Source of the DNA: Consotaella salsifontis
Lineage (GTDB): Bacteria; Pseudomonadota; Alphaproteobacteria; Rhizobiales; Rhizobiaceae
NCBI RefSeq assembly: GCF_900167365.1
Contig: NZ_FUXL01000002.1
Span: forward strand, 62,001-126,000
Length of the DNA stretch: 64,000 bases
Direction: 5' to 3'
Below, in pieces: positions 18,220-25,753 of this stretch; positions within the stretch are counted from its first letter, which is position 1, and every line of letters begins with the position of its first letter. Below the pieces are notes generated by a model that was not told the DNA's origin, did no database searches, and was given only the letters and a program-made list of their open reading frames with translations. The translations under genes and the position numbers were made by a program.

Positions 18220-18450
18220 TCAGCGGTGGCCATCGGGAAAGCGTGCCATCAACGCGTCCAGTGCCGGTCGGCTAAGGGTTTGTCCCGGCTTCGGCAGAAG
18301 GAAGCCGAGCGCGGCAGCAAGCTCTTGCGGCGTCATCGCCCAGAACTCGGCTGGCGCGAGATGCAGCAGGCCCAATCCGGCGCCGAGCGCCTCGTCCCAG
18401 GGAAAGGCCGTGCCGGCGCCGGGCGCATCGACCGCCGGCACGGCTTTCAA
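18220..18450 (-). CDS. GTA tail assembly chaperone (g10.1/TIGR02216 type), TTG start
   Basis: The 76-residue product is recognised by FPWDEALGAGLGLLHLAPAE followed by FWAMTPQELAAALG, the TIGR02216 pattern. No ATG is available. The proposed start is the TTG at 18450, which forms a 4-base TTGA overlap with the g10 stop, imitating the ATGA overlaps elsewhere in the operon; a GTG nine bases further on is the alternative. The protein is expected to work with g10 as a chaperone pair during tail assembly. Confidence in the gene is higher than in its start. Confidence 0.7.
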   Translation of the reverse strand: MKAVPAVDAPGAGTAFPWDEALGAGLGLLHLAPAEFWAMTPQELAAALGFLLPKPGQTLSRPALDALMARFPDGHR

Positions 18451-18791
18451 GGGCGGGACGTTGGCTCGGGCACGGCTTCTCCGAACGCCGCGGACAGAAG
18501 CTCCGCAGCGATTTTCGCGGCGCCAGCCGCACCGTCCTCGATCCTCATGGCCGCGACCTCGGCATCGCTCACCGGTTCGCCTGCTCCGCGCAGTCCCGCG
18601 CCGAGGATACGCACGAGGTCGTGCGCCGAGAGCCGGCCTGCGGAAAAGCGCGCCGCCAGCCTCGAGAGGTCTTCGCTGGCAAAGGCGTCCTCCAGTTCCG
18701 CGAGCGCTCCCAGCGTCAGGCAGAGCGTCATGGCCTTGCCGTCGATCATGGCGCCGACCTCGCCCCGGCGCCGGTTCACCGCCGGCTTCAT
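18447..18791 (-). CDS. GTA tail assembly chaperone-like protein (g10 type)
   Basis: The 114-residue protein starts MKPAVNRRRGEVGAMIDGKA and continues TLCLTLGALAELEDAF, which matches the GTA TAC/g10 family. This family corresponds to the tail tube chaperone gene placed between the major tail protein and the tape measure in siphophages. It overlaps g9 by 4 bases and g10.1 by 4 bases. In lambda the corresponding GpG/GpGT pair arises by frameshift; here two separate overlapping genes are seen. Confidence 0.85.
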   Translation of the reverse strand: MKPAVNRRRGEVGAMIDGKAMTLCLTLGALAELEDAFASEDLSRLAARFSAGRLSAHDLVRILGAGLRGAGEPVSDAEVAAMRIEDGAAGAAKIAAELLSAAFGEAVPEPTSRP

Positions 18792-19201
18792 TGCGCCACA
18801 AACTCCAGCGCGCCGGCCGATTCCAGCGTCATTTCGAACGTCACTTCGCCGTTATGCTCGCCGGCGAATTCCAGCGCCGTCACCTGAAACGGCCCGGTGA
18901 TCGAGCCGAAATCGGGGATCACAGCCTGGAAGGTGCCGAGCCGCCCCTCGAAAAACAACTGGCGCATCGCCGCGTCGGACGCCGCATCCTTGAAGATGCC
19001 GCTGCCGGAGAGCGAGGCCCGCTGAACACCCGCTCCGCCAAGCAACTCGCGCCAGCGCCCGGCGCTTTCAGCGTCGGTGACGTCGACGGGCTCGGCGTTG
19101 AAGGCGATGCGGCGGGTCCTGAGTCCGGCGACCGTGATGAAGTTCGACCCACCGTCGGGGTCGAGCTTCAGCAGAAGGTCTTTGCCTCTTTGGGCAGCCA
19201 T
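18788..19201 (-). CDS. GTA major tail protein, TP901-1 family (g9 type)
   Basis: The 137-residue protein starts MAAQRGKDLLLKLD and carries FNAEPVDVTDAESAGRWREL and SLSGSGIFKD, typical of TP901-1/GTA major tail tube proteins. It polymerises into the tail tube. AAGGAAA precedes the ATG by about 6 bases. A strong intrinsic terminator-like hairpin lies between this gene and g8, immediately upstream of its ribosome-binding site. Confidence 0.92.
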   Translation of the reverse strand: MAAQRGKDLLLKLDPDGGSNFITVAGLRTRRIAFNAEPVDVTDAESAGRWRELLGGAGVQRASLSGSGIFKDAASDAAMRQLFFEGRLGTFQAVIPDFGSITGPFQVTALEFAGEHNGEVTFEMTLESAGALEFVAQ

Positions 19202-19225
19202 CGGGATTTCCTTGTGAGACGGACA

Positions 19226-19257
19226 AAGAAAAAGGCGGCCCGGGGAGGACCGCCTTT
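19226..19257 (-). terminator. Intrinsic terminator-like hairpin inside the GTA operon (g8-g9)
   Basis: On the minus strand AAAGGCGG and CCGCCTTT (19257-19250 and 19238-19231) form an 8-bp stem with an 11-base loop, followed by TTTTTCTTTG. This is a textbook intrinsic terminator, yet it lies between two structural genes of one operon, 24 bases before g9. It may reduce read-through to the tail genes, or g9 may have its own promoter downstream of it. Confidence 0.7.
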
Positions 19258-19291
19258 GGCGATTTGCATGTTGGGGGCGTTGCCGCCCGCG

Positions 19292-19702
19292 TCAGGCTAT
19301 GGGTTCAGTCACCGCCCGAAAGCGCAAGATGCCATGATAGGCTGGCGAATCAGGTTCCTGCCGCGCCTCGGCGTATTGGAGCTGAAGGTTCACGAGATTA
19401 TGCCCCTCCAGCGGAAGATGCGCGTCGTGAAGCTTTTCGGAAACCTTGTCCATGATCTCATAGGTTTCCTTCTTCCCACCGCCTTTCGCCCAAACATGAA
19501 GGGTCAGGATATGCTCGGAACCGTCCTCGGTTCCGGTGGACCAATCCACGACCGCCGTTCGCCCGAGCGTCAGATAGGGAAAGTTCGCGCGCTCCGGAGT
19601 GCGGTCGAAAACCTTGGGTCCGCCCAGAAGCGAGATCACTGCCGGGTCCGTGGTCAGGGCCTGGAAAATGCTCGTCTGCAGTTCAGCGCTGGGATGGGCC
19701 AT
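19292..19702 (-). CDS. GTA tail terminator/completion protein, DUF3168 (g8 type)
   Basis: The 136-residue protein starts MAHPSAELQTSIFQALTTDP and contains YLTLGRTAVVDWSTGTEDGS with EHILTLHVWAK, the DUF3168 pattern of tail terminator proteins such as RcGTA g8. The start has AAAGGA about 10 bases upstream. It ends the tail tube and joins it to the neck. About 125 bases without a gene separate it from the preceding small gene. Confidence 0.9.
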   Translation of the reverse strand: MAHPSAELQTSIFQALTTDPAVISLLGGPKVFDRTPERANFPYLTLGRTAVVDWSTGTEDGSEHILTLHVWAKGGGKKETYEIMDKVSEKLHDAHLPLEGHNLVNLQLQYAEARQEPDSPAYHGILRFRAVTEPIA

Positions 19703-19826
19703 GGGTGCCGTCCTTTCACCGTGAGGTCAGTCACGCTGTGTGTACCGAAGTAAGGTAGTGCGATCCGACGATCGTGTCACCGCCGAATTAAGCATTTGGG
19801 CCGGTCGCACTGATCAATTCTCTTTG

Positions 19827-20030
19827 TCAGGCATCGTTATCGTTCAGCTTGAAGCTCGAGCCGCGCGAAGGCCGGCTCCACCAGCCGGAAGTTCGCGGCA
19901 ATCTCGAGAGCACGCCGTCGATTTCAGACTCGGCTCGCAACGACCGATTCGCGACAAAACGCTCGGCGATCTCGCGGGGGGCGCGGCGCAGATTCTGGAG
20001 GCTGAAGTCCGCCCGCACGACGATGTTCAT
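19827..20030 (-). CDS. Small uncharacterised protein in the GTA cluster
   Basis: The ATG at 20030 overlaps the stop of g7 by 4 bases and has a perfect GGAGG 4 bases upstream, which strongly supports translation. The 67-residue product starts MNIVVRADFSLQNLRRAPRE and ends SSFKLNDNDA; it is basic and polar with no membrane segment. I do not recognise a family. Its place between the head-tail adaptor and the tail terminator is where siphophages keep an HK97 gp10-like neck protein (about 120-140 residues), so it may be a shortened or diverged relative. Confidence 0.55.
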   Translation of the reverse strand: MNIVVRADFSLQNLRRAPREIAERFVANRSLRAESEIDGVLSRLPRTSGWWSRPSRGSSFKLNDNDA

Positions 20031-20359
20031 GTTTCCTCCGTGCAGCGGCAAACGAGATAGCGTCCGCTTTCGTCTGGGTCGTGAACGGAGAGGATCGTCA
20101 GCCGCCGCGATCCGACGGCGAACGCCATGCCGCGTTCGATATCGCCACGCGCCCGGCAGATGACGCGATGCGTCAGGATCGCCTCGTGCTGGTCCAAGCG
20201 CTCGCCGGGCGCCATCGTTACCGGCTCGACATGGACGGAGAGCTCCGCAACCTCGCTCCAACTTTCCTCGGCGCCGCCCATGCCGTCGCTGCCGATGAGC
20301 TTGCGCTGGAGCAATGCGCGTTTGCGCAGCAGGCCCGGATCGAGAAAGAGCGGGGCCAT
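20027..20359 (-). CDS. GTA head-tail adaptor/stopper protein (g7 type)
   Basis: The 110-residue protein contains LRKRALLQRKLIGSDGMGG and the C-terminal LTILSVHDPDESGRYLVCRC, the signature of phage head-tail joining proteins (head closure, SPP1 gp16-like). It seals the portal after packaging. It overlaps the g6 stop at 20359 and the start of the next small gene by 4 bases, in line with the compact layout. Confidence 0.88.
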   Translation of the reverse strand: MAPLFLDPGLLRKRALLQRKLIGSDGMGGAEESWSEVAELSVHVEPVTMAPGERLDQHEAILTHRVICRARGDIERGMAFAVGSRRLTILSVHDPDESGRYLVCRCTEET

Positions 20360-20919
20360 CAGAGGCGCGCCGGCCGTGCGGCGTCGATCAAGGCTCGCGC
20401 CGAGGGCGGGATCAGCGCCGGTTGCATCTCCGCCGCCACCGCGCCTCGGACCTCATAGGATGCGGCCACGATCTTAAGCAGCGCGAGGCGCAATCCGTCG
20501 GGCGCCACGCCTTCCTCATACCCGGCCTCGAACTCCACCTCGGCTCCATTGACCGCCGCCGCGCGCACCGCCGGCGAGAGCCGGATCGCCTCAATGCCCA
20601 GTTCCCGCTCGATCACGGCGTCCGCGGGTTCGAAGGCGATCGCGCGCCCTTTTGCGTCATAGGCCGTGACCGCGGTCACGGCGGCGAGCGGCCGACGCTT
20701 GACCTCGATCCAGCCATCGGTTGGCAGGGCGTCGAGACAGAGACGAAAGGTGCGCCTCGCCAGGACAGAGCCGGTCATCGCCTCCACCGTCTCGCGCGCG
20801 GCTCTGGCAAGACACGAAAGCAGCTCGTCCTCGTCGTCGCGATCGATACGGCACCAGCTCTTGATCTCGGCGAGCGTCAATGGCCCATCGAGACCTGGGG
20901 AAAGATCGATGATCGTCAT
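20359..20919 (-). CDS. GTA head-tail connector protein (g6 type)
   Basis: The 186-residue protein starts MTIIDLSPGLDGPLTLAEIKSW and carries CRIDRDDEDELLSCLARAAR, the standard beginning of gp6-like connector proteins, and ends with ALIPPSARALIDAARPARL typical of GTA g6. AAGGGCC precedes the ATG. It binds under the portal to form the upper neck ring. A terminator-like hairpin separates it from the major capsid gene. Confidence 0.9.
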   Translation of the reverse strand: MTIIDLSPGLDGPLTLAEIKSWCRIDRDDEDELLSCLARAARETVEAMTGSVLARRTFRLCLDALPTDGWIEVKRRPLAAVTAVTAYDAKGRAIAFEPADAVIERELGIEAIRLSPAVRAAAVNGAEVEFEAGYEEGVAPDGLRLALLKIVAASYEVRGAVAAEMQPALIPPSARALIDAARPARL

Positions 20920-20940
20920 CGGATGGCCCTTCCATGGATA

Positions 20941-20970
20941 TGAAAAGGGCCGGACGTTGCCGCCCGGCCC
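20941..20970 (-). terminator. Terminator-like hairpin between the GTA capsid and connector genes
   Basis: On the minus strand GGGCCGG (20970-20964) pairs with CCGGCCC (20953-20947), followed by TTTTCA. It lies directly after the major capsid stop and before g6. Such a partial terminator would raise capsid mRNA relative to neck and tail genes, or protect its 3' end, but this is inferred from position. Confidence 0.6.
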
Positions 20971-20992
20971 GAATTGTCATCTCGCGGTCCCG

Positions 20993-22252
20993 TCAGGCCG
21001 AGAAGTCGAGGAACTTCGCCGCATCGAAGTCCTGGACGCCGCCGCCGACCCGCTTGGTCGTGTAGAAGAGCACGTAGGGTTTGGCCGAATAGGGATCGCG
21101 CAGCACCCGTACGCCCTGGCGATCCACGACGAGGTAGAAGCGCGAGAAGTCGCCAAAGGCGATAGCCTTCGAGCCGGCGGTGATGTCCGGCATGTCCTCC
21201 GCCTCGACCACGGGAAAGCCCATCAGGCTCGCCCGCCCGCCGGCGCTGACGGGCGCCTGCCAGAGATAGTTGCCGTCGCCGTCCTTGAGCTTGCGAACCG
21301 CCCCTTGCGTGCGGCGGTTCATGACAAAGCTCGCGTTCTGTCGATAGCCCGCCTTCAGCGCATAGACGAGATCGATCAGGGCGTCGGCCGCGCCGCCGGC
21401 GCGAAAGCTGCTGTCCGCGCCGCTCGCCACGGTGCCGACCGAGCCCCAGCTCCAGGCGCTCTCGTCCACCGTCGGATAGGTCATGAAGCCCTTCGGCTTG
21501 TTGACGCCGTCACCGTTGATGAAGGCCGCCCCTTCCTGTGCCGCGAACGCCTGTTCGACTTCGTCGCCGAGCCAGGCGTCGATATCGACGGCGGCATCGT
21601 CGAGAAGCGCGTTCGTCGCCGCCGGCATGGCATAGAGCTCCATGGTTGGAAACGAGAGCTCGGCGAGCTGGGGCGCGGAGGTCTGCGGCCGCGCATCCGC
21701 CTGTCCCACCCAGCCGGTCTGGGCGCCGGTGATAGCGAAGGGCTTCTTGAGCACGGCCGCTGAGACGGTTCGCACGGCGGCGATGGAGCGAATGGGCGAA
21801 ATGGCCGAGAGCCGCCGGCCGATCTCGCTTTCCGTCTCGGCGGGAACAAGGAAGCCGCCATCGGCACCGACGAGCCCGCTCATCGCCTTTTCCTCGATGC
21901 GGCGCAGGCGCTGCTCGTCTCCGGCGCGGACATAGGCATCGAAGGCAGAGCGATGTTCGCTCGGTTCGGCGGCGCGGCCTCTGCCGGTTTCCAGCGGCGG
22001 GCGCATGCCCTTCAGCACGAGGCGCTCGATGCGGCGCTCCTGCTCGTCGAGGGCGCGGCCGATCCGCTCGACCTTTTCCTCGGTCAGCGGGTCGGCGCTC
22101 ATGCGGCGCTCGATCTCGGAAAGACGCTGGTCGTTCGCCTCGCGGAAGCTCTCCAGCATCCCGGCGAAGCGATCTAACGCCGCATCGGCCTCCACCGACT
22201 GCGCGGTCTGGGGAGCCTTGGTTTCGGGCGCGGCGAGGTTGATCTCGGGCAT
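20993..22252 (-). CDS. GTA major capsid protein, HK97 fold (g5 type)
   Basis: The 419-residue protein has an N-terminal charged coiled-coil delta domain (about residues 30-80) followed by the HK97-fold body. The phrases FLVPAETESEIGRRLSAISP, AFINGDGVNKPKGF and SFVMNRRTQGAVRKLKD are diagnostic. The delta domain is normally removed by the g4 protease during maturation. AAGGAGG lies 4 bases before the ATG at 22252, the strongest ribosome-binding site of the cluster, fitting the need for hundreds of copies. Confidence 0.95.
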   Translation of the reverse strand: MPEINLAAPETKAPQTAQSVEADAALDRFAGMLESFREANDQRLSEIERRMSADPLTEEKVERIGRALDEQERRIERLVLKGMRPPLETGRGRAAEPSEHRSAFDAYVRAGDEQRLRRIEEKAMSGLVGADGGFLVPAETESEIGRRLSAISPIRSIAAVRTVSAAVLKKPFAITGAQTGWVGQADARPQTSAPQLAELSFPTMELYAMPAATNALLDDAAVDIDAWLGDEVEQAFAAQEGAAFINGDGVNKPKGFMTYPTVDESAWSWGSVGTVASGADSSFRAGGAADALIDLVYALKAGYRQNASFVMNRRTQGAVRKLKDGDGNYLWQAPVSAGGRASLMGFPVVEAEDMPDITAGSKAIAFGDFSRFYLVVDRQGVRVLRDPYSAKPYVLFYTTKRVGGGVQDFDAAKFLDFSA

Positions 22253-22298
22253 GATGCCTCCTTGGGTGTGATCAGTGACTGGGGGGAGCGGCTGAGGA

Positions 22299-22745
22299 TC
22301 AGAAGCCTGAGAGCCTCGCCTCGGCCTGCATGGGGAAGGTGACGACGGAGATCTCCCAAAGGTCGATCTCAGTGAGCACCCTCTTGGTTTCGCCGGTGGA
22401 GCGGCGCGCGCGGCGGGTGCGGAAGCCGATGGAGAGACCGTCGACGGCCTTGGCGGCGATCAGCGCGGCAACCTCCCTCGCCCGGCCGCTGGCCATGGCG
22501 AGCCGCCCCTCGACGAAGAGGCCGTTCGCGTCCTCGCGCAGCGCCGTCCACCGGCCGATGGGTTGCGCCGGGTCGTGCTGCCAGAGCATTCTGACACCGG
22601 CGGCGCCGCGCCGCGCGAGCGAAGCGAGAAAGGCGCCGCGCTCGATGCGGTCGCCGGCCATGTCGGTTCGCCCGAAGAGGCTGGCATAGCCACGCACAAC
22701 ACCTATCGGTGCCGGCGGCTCGGCGCGATCAAGGGCGCCCTTCAT
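22299..22745 (-). CDS. GTA prohead protease, HK97 family (g4 type)
   Basis: With the ATG at 22745, overlapping the g3.5 stop by 4 bases, the product is 148 residues. YASLFGRTDMAGDRIERGAF, the catalytic-His region MLWQHDP and the Ser region LSIGFRTR follow the U35/HK97 prohead protease pattern. It cuts scaffold-like N termini from the capsid protein and itself. A longer upstream frame only shadows g3.5. Confidence 0.9.
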   Translation of the reverse strand: MKGALDRAEPPAPIGVVRGYASLFGRTDMAGDRIERGAFLASLARRGAAGVRMLWQHDPAQPIGRWTALREDANGLFVEGRLAMASGRAREVAALIAAKAVDGLSIGFRTRRARRSTGETKRVLTEIDLWEISVVTFPMQAEARLSGF

Positions 22746-23092
22746 CGCCTGCCCTCCCCGCGCCCGGTCCTCATCGGTGCGCGGAACAGCTGCTCGGCGA
22801 AGCGCGAGAGAATGCCGAGCGCCCACCAGGCGCAGAGGCTCGCCGCCGCCGAGCCCATCATGGCGAGCTCGCTCTTGGACAGCATCTCCTCGATGCCGAG
22901 ATGCTGGGCGATGAGCAGACCGCCGGGCGCGCCGAACACGAGCCCGGTCGTCAGGCCGATGGAAAAGCGCAGCGCCGCCTCGCGCCGACCCTGAGGAAGA
23001 AGATAGGCGACGGAGATGGCCGACCCCGCGGCGGCTCCGGCCAGCTTGGCGCTCCAGATCGCCAGCGCGGCGGCGGATCCCTGGTCAGTCAT
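22742..23092 (-). CDS. GTA-associated two-span membrane protein, DUF6107-like (g3.5 position)
   Basis: The 116-residue protein has about three hydrophobic segments (14-30, 43-62 and 75-97) and a basic tail RAPMRTGRGEGRR. It occupies the g3.5 position between the portal and prohead protease genes, where Hyphomicrobiales GTA clusters carry a DUF6107 membrane protein as I recall. The function is unknown. GGGAAGGG precedes the start, and the stop overlaps the protease start. Confidence 0.7.
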   Translation of the reverse strand: MTDQGSAAALAIWSAKLAGAAAGSAISVAYLLPQGRREAALRFSIGLTTGLVFGAPGGLLIAQHLGIEEMLSKSELAMMGSAAASLCAWWALGILSRFAEQLFRAPMRTGRGEGRR

Positions 23093-23163
23093 GGCGCACC
23101 CTTCCCGATCGCTGGATCGTCAAACGTCCCTCGTTCATGGCTGTCCTCGTCGATTGGTTGGTG

Positions 23164-24390
23164 TCAGCCGCGCGCGGCGGCCCCGGCCGCCACCGTTCTC
23201 GGCCCATAGCCGACGGCCTCGCGTTTTTCGTTGTCCGTCAGGAAGGACGCGGCGCCGATCCGTCTCCAGAGAGCCGCGCGCTCCTCGGCCAGCCCCTCGA
23301 TGCCATCAGCGTCGAATCCAAGCCTCAGGCCTGGCTCGCCGAAATGAGCGGCGAGCCAGCCGCCGATGGCGCCCGTCAGGCGGCCCATCAGCGGCAGCAC
23401 CGTCAGACGGAAGAAGGCACGGTTGGCCTCGGCGTAGTTGGCATAGGTGTTGTCGCCCGGAATGCCGAGCAGCATCGGCGGCACGCCGAAGGCGAGCGCG
23501 ATCTCGCGTGCCGCCTGGTTCTTCGCCTCAATGAAGTCCATGTCCTTGGGCGAGAGCGCCATGGCCTTCCAGTCGAGCCCGCCCTCGAGCAGCATGGGCC
23601 GCCCGGCGCGCGCCGCGCCCGTATAGCCGGATTCCAGTTCCGCCTTCAGGCGGTCGAAGGCGTCGGCGGAAAGGTTGCCGCCGTCGCCGGGTGAATAGAC
23701 GAGCGCGCCGGAGGGCCGGGCCGAATTATCGAGCAGCGCCTTGTTCCAGCGCGCCGCCGCATTGTGAAGATCGAGCGCCCCTTGCGCGGCTGAAAGCGGG
23801 GCGTAGCCCTCCCCGTCGCTCAAGGGGTGGAACAGGCGGATGTGGAGCAGAGGGCTCGTCTCGTCCGGTCCCGTCTCCACGGCGATGCGCTTGACGGCGC
23901 CGCCCACGCGGTACTCGTAGGCTTCCGGCCAACCGTCCGCCCCCTCGACGATCCGCATTCGGTCGGGTCGAAGCGCGTAGAGCGCGCGCGGTTGCCCGTC
24001 CAGAAGCGCCGCCTCCAGATAGGCATTGCCCGAGAGCAGAAGATGTCCGCACAGGGTTTCCAAGAGGGCCGTCGCGTCGGCGCCGTTCGGCCGGCGCAGC
24101 AGCGCCAGGATGGGATGGTCCTCGATCTCCCGGCTCTTGTCATAAAGCAGCAAGGGGATCGCCGCCGCGGCTTCCGAAACCAGGCGAACCGAGCGGTAGA
24201 CGATCGGATTCTGCATGAAGCCGGTCCGCGACAGCCCGGAATAGGAACGCTCGCTCCAGGGCGCGCCGTGGTCCCCGTTGGAAAACAGGAACGCACCTCC
24301 CGCCAAGGGGGCGGCCTTGGCCTCCCCCGGTGCCGCACCCCTCCCCGTGGCCACGCCAAGGACGGCCGCGAGCTGTGTTCGCAGTCCCAT
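23164..24390 (-). CDS. GTA portal protein, HK97 family (g3 type)
   Basis: The 408-residue protein contains the HK97 portal signatures FMQNPIVYRSVRLVSEAAAA, LLSGNAYLEA and PMLLGIPGDNTYANYAEANR. The portal ring at one capsid vertex is the passage for DNA entry and exit. GGAGA lies 6 bases before the ATG. It follows the terminase gene by 40 bases. Length and order match RcGTA g3. Confidence 0.94.
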   Translation of the reverse strand: MGLRTQLAAVLGVATGRGAAPGEAKAAPLAGGAFLFSNGDHGAPWSERSYSGLSRTGFMQNPIVYRSVRLVSEAAAAIPLLLYDKSREIEDHPILALLRRPNGADATALLETLCGHLLLSGNAYLEAALLDGQPRALYALRPDRMRIVEGADGWPEAYEYRVGGAVKRIAVETGPDETSPLLHIRLFHPLSDGEGYAPLSAAQGALDLHNAAARWNKALLDNSARPSGALVYSPGDGGNLSADAFDRLKAELESGYTGAARAGRPMLLEGGLDWKAMALSPKDMDFIEAKNQAAREIALAFGVPPMLLGIPGDNTYANYAEANRAFFRLTVLPLMGRLTGAIGGWLAAHFGEPGLRLGFDADGIEGLAEERAALWRRIGAASFLTDNEKREAVGYGPRTVAAGAAARG

Positions 24391-24430
24391 GAAAGTCTCC
24401 TGACTTTTGAAAAGGAAGTGGCCGCCGGCC

Positions 24431-25753
24431 CTAAAGGCCGCGCACCCTGGGTTCGCGTTGCGGGCTCGCCAGCGCCGTCACCGCCCAGACCAGGGCGTCG
24501 AGGCGGTCGGGAGAGCGCCCTCCCGACAATCCGTCCGGCCCGAAATCACACATCTCGTCTTCCAGCTCGGCAAAGCTGCCGGCGTGGCGCACCCTGCCCT
24601 GTTCATAGAGCGCCGCCACGGGCTCGGCCCTCAGCCATTTTCCCCGGCTTGCCCGCACCGGCTTGACCGGCACGTCGGGCGCGACAGCGCGAATCACGGC
24701 CTCGACCATGTCGCCGCCCTGGTTCACCTCCGCCACGATGCGGTCGGCCTCCAGGCGCTCGTAAAGGCTGACGGCGGCGCGCGCCCACTCGGGCGGTTTC
24801 GCGCCCTGCCGGCTGGCATCGGCGAGAACGTAGATCGTGCCATCCCCCCCGAGCCCCGCCGCCACGATGCCGCAGGCGTCGGAGCGGTGGGTGGAGGTCG
24901 CCGGCGGATCGACGGCGACGACGATACGGCGCATTTCCGGCGCGGCGCGCACCCTTGCCCGGTCGATCGCCGCGCGTTCGAACAGCGCGTCCTCGCGCTC
25001 CTCGATCATCACGCCGTCGAGTTCCTGACGCCCCAGCCGCGAGCCGCCGTAGCGCGCTGCCATTGCCTCCATGAAGCCGGCCGCAAGGTTCGCGGCGTTC
25101 TCCTGGCTGCGCATATGCGTGACCGCTGTCCCGCCCTCGCTCATCAGCCGCTTCAGCAGCGGCAGCGGGCGCGGCGTGGTGGTGAAGAGCGCGCGCGGCC
25201 GCTCGCCCAGCCGTAGCGCCAGCTGCAAATTGTCGAACGTCTCCTCGGCATAGGTCCACTTGCCGAGTTCGTCTCCCCAGGCGGCGTCGAACTGATAGCC
25301 GCGCAGCGCGTCCGGGTCTTCCGAAGAGAAGGTCTGCGCCACCGCTCCGTTGGAAAAGGTCAGGCGGCGGCGGCTCGCCTCGAACACCGGCTTGGCGCCG
25401 AACTCGATGGCCTTGAGGCCGCTTTCGCCCTCGATCATTACCTCGCGGGCGTCGGCCAGCGTTTCCGTCACCAGGGCGATGCGTCCGTGCGGGCGGCGGG
25501 CGAAAGGCGCGAGCCCCAGCGCCATGGCCCGCACCCATTCCGCGCCCGCCCGCGTCTTGCCGGAGCCGCGCCCGCCGATCAGCAGCCATTGCCGCCAGTC
25601 TCCCGGCGGCGGCAGTTGGGAAGGCCGCGCCAGACGCTGCCATGGGGGCATCGCGCCGCGAAGCACGCCGGATGCCTGCCCGGCGATCTCGGCCTCGATG
25701 GCGCGCCATGCCGCCGCCTCGTCCAGCCTGTCCTCTTGTCCCTCCATCGCCAT
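24431..25753 (-). CDS. GTA terminase large subunit (g2 type)
   Basis: The 440-residue protein has the P-loop GGRGSGKT (60-67), a Walker B-like AAWGDEL (157-163) and a C-terminal RNase H-like nuclease domain with VAVDPPATSTHRSDACGI as the first acidic motif and SPDRLDALVWA as the last. It packages host DNA by headful filling in GTAs. It starts directly after the stop of the small-subunit gene with no gap. It is complete and shows no sign of decay. Confidence 0.95.
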   Translation of the reverse strand: MAMEGQEDRLDEAAAWRAIEAEIAGQASGVLRGAMPPWQRLARPSQLPPPGDWRQWLLIGGRGSGKTRAGAEWVRAMALGLAPFARRPHGRIALVTETLADAREVMIEGESGLKAIEFGAKPVFEASRRRLTFSNGAVAQTFSSEDPDALRGYQFDAAWGDELGKWTYAEETFDNLQLALRLGERPRALFTTTPRPLPLLKRLMSEGGTAVTHMRSQENAANLAAGFMEAMAARYGGSRLGRQELDGVMIEEREDALFERAAIDRARVRAAPEMRRIVVAVDPPATSTHRSDACGIVAAGLGGDGTIYVLADASRQGAKPPEWARAAVSLYERLEADRIVAEVNQGGDMVEAVIRAVAPDVPVKPVRASRGKWLRAEPVAALYEQGRVRHAGSFAELEDEMCDFGPDGLSGGRSPDRLDALVWAVTALASPQREPRVRGL

